Shown here one piece after another: positions 33,765 through 39,425 of a stretch of DNA of 39,425 bases. The notes beneath the pieces were generated by a model. That model was not told the DNA's origin, ran no database searches, and worked only from the letters and a program-made list of their open reading frames with translations. Source of the DNA: Campylobacteraceae bacterium (GTDB lineage: Bacteria; Campylobacterota; Campylobacteria; Campylobacterales; Sulfurovaceae). Where the stretch lies: contig JALVXC010000103.1 in NCBI GenBank assembly GCA_027038275.1, positions 1 through 39,425 on the forward strand. Reading direction: 5' to 3'. Position numbers and translations under genes: made by a program. The first letter of the stretch is position 1; each line of letters begins with the position of its first letter.

Positions 33765-34977
33765 TATTTTTTCCTTCTATTATTTTAGGGTGTCTATCTG
33801 TCAATAGAACTATAGGTTCAGAGATTGGTGCTACTTTTGCCATAAAGTTTAATATTGAAATTACAGGTGAGCCATAAAAAAACTTGGCATTTGGGTTCAA
33901 CATCCAAATCTTATCGGCATAGTAGTAGACTTGGTAGGGTGTATCTCCTATTCCGTCTCTATCTCTGTCAAAACCTTCATAGTCACCCCAGTAGTTACCA
34001 TCCCACTCATTTTGAGTAACTTTTGTATTGTAGGAGTCATTTACTACACTCTCAATATTTCCTTTAATTGTATTACCTTTAAAGACATTATGTAGACTCA
34101 ATGAGTGAAAATGTACCCCTTCACTATTGTATAAAATGAGATTATTGCTAATATAATTTTTAGTCTCAGGTTCAAAGGGTGACCTATCTATGTAGAGTCC
34201 CCTTGCGTTGTATAGAATCTTATTGTTTTTAATAGTATAGTTTGAGCAGTCTTTAAGCCCAATACCTAAACCAGTAGTTCCAATAGAGTTTTCTATGGTA
34301 TTACCTATTGCTACTGTATCTTTAGAGTACATAAAAAATATCCCTACACTATTGTGTTTAAAGGTATTGTTCTTTACAATATTTTTACCTGTATACATAA
34401 AGTGCAAAGAGTATCTTCCATACTCACCATAATTATCTGCAATTAAGTTTCCATGTGAATACCAAACTACAAAATCTCGTGACTTTGTTATGTAGTTATG
34501 TGTTAGAGTATTATCTACACTATACCAAAGTCTAATGGCATCTCCACGCAAACCAAGTTCAAATGGTTTAGATGTTATAAAGTTTTTACTTATGTTAGAG
34601 TCATGAACCTCTTGTAAATCAATACCAAAAAGTACATCTTCTAAATGACAATCTATAATATTGCAGTGGTGTGCCTTTTTTATGGCTACTCCTGCATCTA
34701 CTCTTTCATGCTCTGCTCCACTACCTCTAATAGTTAAGTTTTTAAGAGTTACAAAAGGACTTGTAATAGTCACAACTGTTCCATTATTGTCACCCTCTAT
34801 AAAAGTCTTTTTACTCTGCCCCTCTATTATTAGTGGCTTATTAATGATAATATTACCTTTATAGATTCCATTTGGTAGTTGTAGTTTTGAGCCACTTTTT
34901 GCATTGTCAATAGCATCTTGCAATATATTTGCATTTGATACTACTGTTATGGCAAAAAGTAAGAGTAGGGCTTTCAT
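33754..34977 (-). CDS. nosD: NosD, periplasmic right-handed beta-helix protein for CuZ assembly
   Basis: The 407-aa protein has a signal peptide (1-17) and a chain of parallel beta-helix repeats of the NosD/CASH type (for example ITSPFVTLKNLTIRGSG, HCNIIDCHLEDVLFGIDLQE, NYTIKNNKILYNARGLYIDRSPFE). The NosD end segment EWDGNYWGDYEGFDRDRDGIGDTPYQ is present. It delivers a sulfur or copper component to NosZ with NosF and NosY. It lies 8 nt after nosB and overlaps nosG by 11 nt. Confidence 0.93.
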   Translation of the reverse strand: MKALLLLFAITVVSNANILQDAIDNAKSGSKLQLPNGIYKGNIIINKPLIIEGQSKKTFIEGDNNGTVVTITSPFVTLKNLTIRGSGAEHERVDAGVAIKKAHHCNIIDCHLEDVLFGIDLQEVHDSNISKNFITSKPFELGLRGDAIRLWYSVDNTLTHNYITKSRDFVVWYSHGNLIADNYGEYGRYSLHFMYTGKNIVKNNTFKHNSVGIFFMYSKDTVAIGNTIENSIGTTGLGIGLKDCSNYTIKNNKILYNARGLYIDRSPFEPETKNYISNNLILYNSEGVHFHSLSLHNVFKGNTIKGNIESVVNDSYNTKVTQNEWDGNYWGDYEGFDRDRDGIGDTPYQVYYYADKIWMLNPNAKFFYGSPVISILNFMAKVAPISEPIVLLTDRHPKIIEGKNNGR

Positions 34978-34985
34978 TGTATGTT

Positions 34986-35780
34986 CTACTCTTTATTCTT
35001 TTCTTGCTCTAATCGTCTAGCTTTTTTCTTAGAGATTATAGCAAAAAGACTAAATATACTAATAGCTATAAGTATCCAAAAACCTGTTGTTGGGTAGGAG
35101 TGTGTAGTAAATTGAGCTACCTTTCCATCTCCAAATACAGTTGGCATAAATGGTTTTATACTAAAAGCACCCCATTTGTGCATATGGTGTCCAAACCAGT
35201 AGAGCCAATATGTATAAAATCCTAAAAATATAAAAGGCAGTGCAACAGGAATTAGCATTAACCAGTCTAGTATCTTAGAGTCATATATCATATATAGTAC
35301 AAGAAGTAGAGCAACAAATAGTAATGCATAAGGTGCTAATGCTCTTAAATATGGAGCTCCTCTCTTCATTGGGTCCATTCCAATAAAGTGGTTAATCGTA
35401 TTCATCTCATGTACATCACCACTAAATCCATCAAAGTGGTAATATACAGGAATACCATTTGGAAAAGCATCTTTAGGATAGTTTGGAGCTTCGAGTGCTA
35501 CATACCAAATTGGCATAGTAGCTACACTTATCTCCATATCATCATCTATAAGCTTTTTTAAGTCACCTGCATCCTCTTTTGGAATGTTTGGACTTTTGTA
35601 TCTGCCTTTATTATAAAAGTTCCAAGTGTTTATAGTCAGGCTAGATATTTTATCTGCTTTACCCTCTTCATTTAGTTCTACAACATTGTGAGTTAAGACT
35701 GCTGGTATTACATAAGCATACATCAGTAGAGCAAATGCAATAAATGCAAAGATTTTAGACTTCAATTTAGAGCTGTTCAT
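34986..35780 (-). CDS. nosB: NosB, membrane protein of clade II nos clusters
   Basis: The 264-aa protein has four hydrophobic segments: near residues 9-30, 150-166, 171-197 and about 230-250. A periplasmic loop of about 110 residues lies between the first and second (KSPNIPKEDAGDLKKLIDDDMEISVATMPIW...). Genes of this kind follow nosZ in Wolinella-type clusters, and the role is unknown. GGGG six bases before the ATG supports the start. It is separated from nosZ by 110 bp that contain two strong hairpins. Confidence 0.8.
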   Translation of the reverse strand: MNSSKLKSKIFAFIAFALLMYAYVIPAVLTHNVVELNEEGKADKISSLTINTWNFYNKGRYKSPNIPKEDAGDLKKLIDDDMEISVATMPIWYVALEAPNYPKDAFPNGIPVYYHFDGFSGDVHEMNTINHFIGMDPMKRGAPYLRALAPYALLFVALLLVLYMIYDSKILDWLMLIPVALPFIFLGFYTYWLYWFGHHMHKWGAFSIKPFMPTVFGDGKVAQFTTHSYPTTGFWILIAISIFSLFAIISKKKARRLEQEKNKE

Positions 35781-35811
35781 TATAATTCCCCTTTAAGTTT
35801 GGTATTGGTTG

Positions 35812-35842
35812 CTAGTTTTTAGTTCTTAAAACTAAAAACTAG
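35812..35842. repeat. 13-bp stem hairpin between nosB and nosZ
   Basis: CTAGTTTTTAGTT (35812-35824) and AACTAAAAACTAG (35830-35842) form a perfect 13-bp stem with a 5-nt loop. It lies downstream of nosZ in the transcript and precedes nosB by about 32 nt. Confidence 0.75.
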
Positions 35843-35853
35843 AAATCAAATTG

Positions 35854-35879
35854 GGTAACGAAGCAGAAGCTTCGTTACC
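35854..35879. repeat. 11-bp GC-containing hairpin just after nosZ
   Basis: GGTAACGAAGC (35854-35864) and GCTTCGTTACC (35869-35879) form a perfect 11-bp stem with an AGAA loop, 11 nt beyond the nosZ stop. It may protect the 3' end of the nosZ message or partly terminate transcription. Confidence 0.75.
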
Positions 35880-35890
35880 AGTAAAAAATC

Positions 35891-38494
35891 TTAGAATAGA
35901 TTTGCGTTTTTCTCTATCCATTTTAGATACTCTACAATATCTTTAATCTGTTCATCACTCATACCTTGGTTAGGCATTCGTAGATTAAAGTAGTTAATCA
36001 TAGATTTTACGTAAGCATCATCATACTTACTCTTAGGGTCTTTAATAAAGTCTGCAACCCATTTTTCACCGTTTTCATGTCTTTGTAAAACACCTGTTAA
36101 GTCAGGGCCAGAAGATACTTTACCAATAACGTGACATCCACCACATCCACCTTCTTTAAATGCCTCTTCACCTTTTTTTACAGTTTCATTCATAGGTGTT
36201 GCAATTTTCTTAACAAGTAGGTCTTTTGCTCTAATACCAACATCGGCTGTCTTAACCATATATTGCCAAATCATATTTTCAAACAAAATAGCTTTATTTA
36301 AATCACCTGCTTTTACAGCCTCATCAGATTTTTTCTTCTGCTCTGCAATTTTGCCATATTGGTCAAGTGCATCTACAACTAAGTTTTTAACAACAGGGTA
36401 TTTTTCATAATGGTTAGTTTTTAAGAACTTAACAACACTCTGAATAACTGCATCTGTTGCTTTGTTTGTAGCTACAGTTTTGTCATACTCTTTTTTAAGT
36501 TGTTCTGGAGACATTTTTGCCATTTTTAACTTAGTAGCAGATGTATATTTTTTATTAGGGTCTTTAACAAGCAAGTAACCCATCATCTCTAAGTGTAGTG
36601 CAGAACAGAACTCTGTACAGTAGTAAGGGAATATACCCTCTCTATCAGCTTTAAATGTAAGAGCAACGGTTTTACCAGGTTCTAATGATGCGTGAACATT
36701 ATAGTGGTCAACTGTAAATCCATGTGTTTCATCTTCTGCACGTTCTAAGTTAGTTAAGTAGAATGTTACGGTATCACCTTTGTTTACAGTTACATGTTCT
36801 GGGTTAATATGGCTTCTAACCATTGTTCCATAAACATAAACATGGTTACCTTTTCTAACAATCTTCTCTTGACCAGCTAAAGTTTTACCTACATGAGTTT
36901 TACCTGTAAATGGATTTATTCCCATTTTATATCTTACATGAGTATGTAATTTACTCGCTCTAATAGCAACTGCTTGGTGAGGTTCTCCTAGAGGAATTGG
37001 CATATCATAAAGAAGTTGCATCTTTTTACCACGAATATCAATTAGCTGATGGTTTTGTGGGTGCAATGGTCCAATTTCGTTAAATCTGTCAATTGCCAAT
37101 TTGTTAAGTGCTATAATATAATCACCTTGTGGGTCTTCAGATTTTCCTTCCATACCACAAAGGTGACCAATATTATAGTTAACATTTTGTCTATCTTTAA
37201 CTTTACAAGTTAAGTAGTCCCATTTTACAACTTGACTATCAACGTAGAGTGAAGTATATATCTCACCATCTGTTTTCCATTTTGACCCAAATTGGTTATG
37301 TAATGGTCCTAAGCCCAACTCTGCTTGACATAGCATCGCTTTTTTCATATCTAAAATAGGAATACCATAAGGGTCTTTTCCTGCATAGGTATGATTTTTA
37401 ATTAACTCTTTGATTTTATCCCAACTATATACTGTTGCATGAGTATCAAGTTTACCACAAACTACAATATATTTACCATCAGGAGAGACATCAACACCGT
37501 GTGGAGATTTTGGTTCTGGTACTAAGAATAGTGCATCGTTTTTAACTGCAACATTAATAGGTATAACTCTCATCCCATTAATAACTTTTACATTTTTAGG
37601 GTCTTTTGCAAGTTTAGCGAGTTTTTTCCAATTATATACATGTAAAAAGTCAGTGTCGTTTCTTGAACAACCAGCCTCAAATGGTGGAAGACCTTTTTCT
37701 ATACCACCAGTATACATCTCTGAGTTAAAACTGTTTGTAAATCCCCAACCTGCACTTGCCTCTTTACCTGCATCAGATAAATCTTGCATATATGGAGGCA
37801 TTTCAATCGTAAATGATTGGTTAGCATCTATTCGTCCAACTTTTGGGTCAAATTTCCATACAGTAACACCACCACGATAGGTCTCTTTAAATTCCTCCAT
37901 TGGGTGATAGTTGTTATCTAATGGTGCTCCATATTGACAAGCCTCTAAAATATGATTAGAGTTTGGTGTAAAGAATGCTCCACCGTGGTCAGATTTAAAT
38001 ACAGGGTTTACAACAATCTGTTTTGTTACAAAGTCACTTAAATCTATAACTGCAATTCTTGGATTTGCTTTGTCATTAATTACAAGCCATTTACCATCGT
38101 ATTTACCATTTGTTTCAGAGAGTGCTGGGTGGTGTGTGTCACCCCAAGTGATTTTTTTACCTCTAATATTTCCTTGTGCAAGAATCTTTTTGGTGTCATC
38201 ATCATAACCCCAACCTTGCCAAGGCTCAGGTGTAAATACACCAATATATTTTAAAATCCTCATAGATGGAACGCCATATACCATAATCTGTCCAGACTGC
38301 CCTCCTGAACTAAATACAATATACTTATCACGTCCACCACTAGGTGTATATGTTTTCGCAGCTGCTAGTAAATCTTGTTGGGTAAGATGTCTATCTTTCA
38401 TTACCTTCTCAAGTTCATTACCAGCACTACTTAACGTGACACCCATTGCTAAAATGGTTGTAACTGATAAAAAGTTTTTTACGATTGATTGCAT
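35891..38494 (-). CDS. nosZ: nitrous oxide reductase with C-terminal cytochrome c domain (clade II cNosZ)
   Basis: NosZ reduces N2O to N2 in the periplasm. The 867-aa protein has a Sec signal peptide (MQSIVKNFLSVTTILAMG), not a Tat signal, which is the clade II feature. The beta-propeller carries CuZ histidines in DHGGAF, SPHGVDVSPDGK, GPLHNQFG, LHPQNHQ and GEPHQAVA. The CuA domain has CTEFCSALHLEMMG (about 626-639). The last 100 residues form a monohaem cytochrome c, CGGCH (784-788). The start is the ATG at 38494 with AGGAG eight bases upstream; a TTG at 38533 would add 13 residues before the signal and is rejected. Regulation appears to be by an FNR-type site at 38774-38787. Confidence 0.97.
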   Translation of the reverse strand: MQSIVKNFLSVTTILAMGVTLSSAGNELEKVMKDRHLTQQDLLAAAKTYTPSGGRDKYIVFSSGGQSGQIMVYGVPSMRILKYIGVFTPEPWQGWGYDDDTKKILAQGNIRGKKITWGDTHHPALSETNGKYDGKWLVINDKANPRIAVIDLSDFVTKQIVVNPVFKSDHGGAFFTPNSNHILEACQYGAPLDNNYHPMEEFKETYRGGVTVWKFDPKVGRIDANQSFTIEMPPYMQDLSDAGKEASAGWGFTNSFNSEMYTGGIEKGLPPFEAGCSRNDTDFLHVYNWKKLAKLAKDPKNVKVINGMRVIPINVAVKNDALFLVPEPKSPHGVDVSPDGKYIVVCGKLDTHATVYSWDKIKELIKNHTYAGKDPYGIPILDMKKAMLCQAELGLGPLHNQFGSKWKTDGEIYTSLYVDSQVVKWDYLTCKVKDRQNVNYNIGHLCGMEGKSEDPQGDYIIALNKLAIDRFNEIGPLHPQNHQLIDIRGKKMQLLYDMPIPLGEPHQAVAIRASKLHTHVRYKMGINPFTGKTHVGKTLAGQEKIVRKGNHVYVYGTMVRSHINPEHVTVNKGDTVTFYLTNLERAEDETHGFTVDHYNVHASLEPGKTVALTFKADREGIFPYYCTEFCSALHLEMMGYLLVKDPNKKYTSATKLKMAKMSPEQLKKEYDKTVATNKATDAVIQSVVKFLKTNHYEKYPVVKNLVVDALDQYGKIAEQKKKSDEAVKAGDLNKAILFENMIWQYMVKTADVGIRAKDLLVKKIATPMNETVKKGEEAFKEGGCGGCHVIGKVSSGPDLTGVLQRHENGEKWVADFIKDPKSKYDDAYVKSMINYFNLRMPNQGMSDEQIKDIVEYLKWIEKNANLF

Positions 38495-38739
38495 CGCAAT
38501 ATCTCCTATTGTTTTAAAAACTAAAAAAGACAATTAATCAATTAACTTTAAACTAAAAAACGTATCTAAGCTATTTATTTAACACTTTCTTAATACTTCT
38601 AAGATACAATTTTTTAAGGTATTTAAAGATAACTATTAAATGCCACCTACTAAACTTAAAAAATAGTTTGATGGAACGTTTATATGTTCCATCTTTAGAG
38701 TGTTCAATTTAAACATTCTAAAGATGAAATAGTTTTTTT
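38495..38739 (-). promoter_or_regulatory. long nosZ leader with two adjacent hairpins
   Basis: About 245 nt separate the predicted start (near 38739) from the nosZ ATG. Stem 1 pairs 38691-38704 with 38712-38725 over a 7-nt loop (one imperfect pair). Stem 2 pairs GATGGAAC (38670-38677) with GTTCCATC (38686-38693), sharing bases with stem 1 so that the two may exclude each other. On the minus strand stem 2 is followed by AAACTATTTTTT, a possible attenuator or terminator. No gene is seen in this region. Confidence 0.45.
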
Positions 38740-38745
38740 TCATGC

Positions 38746-38751
38746 ATTTTA
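38746..38751 (-). promoter_or_regulatory. -10 box of nosZ
   Basis: Minus-strand ATATGTAAAATGC contains TAAAAT with a TG before it (extended -10). The FNR-type palindrome centre at 38780.5 is 41.5 bases upstream of the predicted start at about 38739, the standard activating distance. Confidence 0.5.
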
Positions 38752-38773
38752 CATATATTATTAAAAGTTATTA

Positions 38774-38787
38774 TTGATATAAATCAA
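38774..38787. promoter_or_regulatory. FNR/CRP-family operator upstream of nosZ
   Basis: TTGATATAAATCAA is a perfect match to the FNR consensus TTGAT-N4-ATCAA. It lies 17 bp beyond the stop of the uracil-DNA glycosylase gene. Wolinella nos genes are controlled by the CRP/FNR-type proteins NssA, NssB and NssC, so a related regulator is the likely ligand. Confidence 0.65.
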
Positions 38788-38804
38788 GATAATAGCTCTT
38801 ATTT

Positions 38805-39425
38805 TTATAAAGTAGATAGTTTTTGAACTTTTTTTAAATCTAAAAAAATATCTCTTTTAAACGATGGATTTTTTAACAAAAAGTTAGGGTGATAGGTAGG
38901 AATAATTCTATAACTCTCTTTTTGAATTACTCTGCCCCTTATCTCTTTTAAATCTGTAAAATCATTAGTTAGGTAGTGGAATGCTCTCTCTCCAAGTGTA
39001 ACAATAACCTTAGGCTTTACCAACTCAATCTCTTTAAAAAGATAGGCTTTACAGGTGTGAAACTCGCTCTCGTGTACCTCTTTAGTTAGTAGAGGGTGAC
39101 ACTTTAGCAGATTTGTAATGTAGACTTTCTCTCGTGAGAGCTTTAAAACCTTTTCTATCATGGCTGTTAACATCTCTCCACCTCTTCCTAAAAAGATTGC
39201 TCCTGCGTTGTCTTCTATCTCTAGTGGAACATCTCCAACAAACATAATATCTGCTTGTGGATTTCCCTCTCCAAAGACTACATGGTTACGACCTTTACTC
39301 AAAGAGCAGAGGTGACAGTTTTGTGCCTGTTTTTTTAGAGCTTGTATAGAGTTTGGTAGCTCTAAAAGCTCTCTCTCTTCATGCGAGTAGGGCTTTTCAT
39401 TTGTATATCTGTAGCCTAAGTTTTT
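38805..39425 (-). CDS. uracil-DNA glycosylase family protein, type 4-like, 5' end beyond the window
   Basis: The frame runs from the stop at 38805 to the right edge of the window without a start that fits the family, so the gene is cut. Upstream codons read NLGYRYTNEKPYSHEERELL, then QAQNCHLCSLSKGR. The first two of four cluster cysteines are therefore CHLC, and the others are in LKCHP and HTCKAY, consistent with a [4Fe-4S] type-4 enzyme. Other motifs are GDVPLEIEDNAGAIFLGRGGEML (active-site loop), VYITNLLKC, KVIVTLGERAFHYL and IPTYHPNFLLKNP. It removes uracil from DNA. A TTG at 39302 would give a shorter frame lacking the CHLC pair and is not the start. Confidence 0.88.
   Translation of the reverse strand, partial: KNLGYRYTNEKPYSHEERELLELPNSIQALKKQAQNCHLCSLSKGRNHVVFGEGNPQADIMFVGDVPLEIEDNAGAIFLGRGGEMLTAMIEKVLKLSREKVYITNLLKCHPLLTKEVHESEFHTCKAYLFKEIELVKPKVIVTLGERAFHYLTNDFTDLKEIRGRVIQKESYRIIPTYHPNFLLKNPSFKRDIFLDLKKVQKLSTL

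Noticed and set aside
38495-38533. Longer nosZ start at a TTG (MSFLVFKTIGDIA...)
   Set aside because: It has no ribosome site and would place 13 residues before an ordinary Sec signal. The ATG at 38494 has AGGAG at good spacing.
1-39425. CRISPR array, tRNA, rRNA, prophage or insertion sequence
   Set aside because: No regularly spaced repeats, cloverleaf, rRNA segment, transposase or integrase was found on reading both strands.

Overview
This is an AT-rich, gene-dense chromosomal window from a bacterium of the Campylobacterota (Epsilonproteobacteria). The best fit is a free-living, microaerobic or denitrifying member such as a Sulfurovum/Sulfurimonas-type organism; the genus is an inference. 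The evidence is a clade II (Sec-exported) nitrous oxide reductase cluster in the Wolinella-type order with a cytochrome c domain fused to NosZ, an OprD-like porin, near-perfect TATAAT -10 boxes without clear -35 boxes, and the lengths and sequences of housekeeping proteins such as GatA, CysS and an MsbA-like exporter.

Layout. Positions 1-9400 lie mostly on the minus strand: pyrD, an outer-membrane beta-barrel protein, a zinc/manganese ABC importer (SBP, ATPase, permease) ending in a cold-shock/DUF1294 membrane protein, a divergent small HTH/coiled-coil gene, an MsbA-type exporter with cysS, a small DUF465 protein (plus strand) and a LysM/coiled-coil periplasmic protein. Positions 9480-14260 hold gatA-guaB, a lipoprotein, a tetraheme cytochrome built from a duplicated diheme module, and rplU-rpmA with a structured leader and a clear terminator. 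Positions 14300-17790 (minus) hold a hemerythrin-like protein, an AsmA-like protein and a porin. Positions 18000-20200 (plus) hold a sodium:solute symporter overlapping a sirtuin. Positions 20295-25269 (minus) form one tight operon: ctpA, purC, purS, purQ, an SH3-domain protein, plsC and a small unknown gene. Divergent from it are clpB and a small haem-binding protein.

Positions 28558-38494 (minus) contain an apparently complete nos gene cluster: nosZ, nosB, nosD, nosG, nosC1, nosC2, nosH, nosF, a NosL lipoprotein, nosY and a second, cysteine-free NosL-like protein. NosZ reduces N2O in the periplasm. NosG/NosH (iron-sulfur) and NosC1/NosC2 (monohaem c) probably carry electrons from the quinol pool. 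NosD/F/Y and NosL serve copper-site assembly. A perfect FNR-type palindrome sits upstream of nosZ, at the spacing expected for activation from a TAAAAT -10 box, and is followed by a long leader with two hairpins. The right edge holds a 5'-truncated type-4-like uracil-DNA glycosylase.

No rRNA, tRNA, CRISPR array, prophage or insertion sequence was seen. The non-coding features of most interest are paired REP-like palindromes ending in CCCCTAC, hairpins between nosZ and nosB, the nosZ control region, and a near-palindrome between ctpA and clpB. The nos system belongs to a known family. The less-described parts are its Cys-less NosL paralogue, its leader, and the duplicated tetraheme cytochrome elsewhere in the window.
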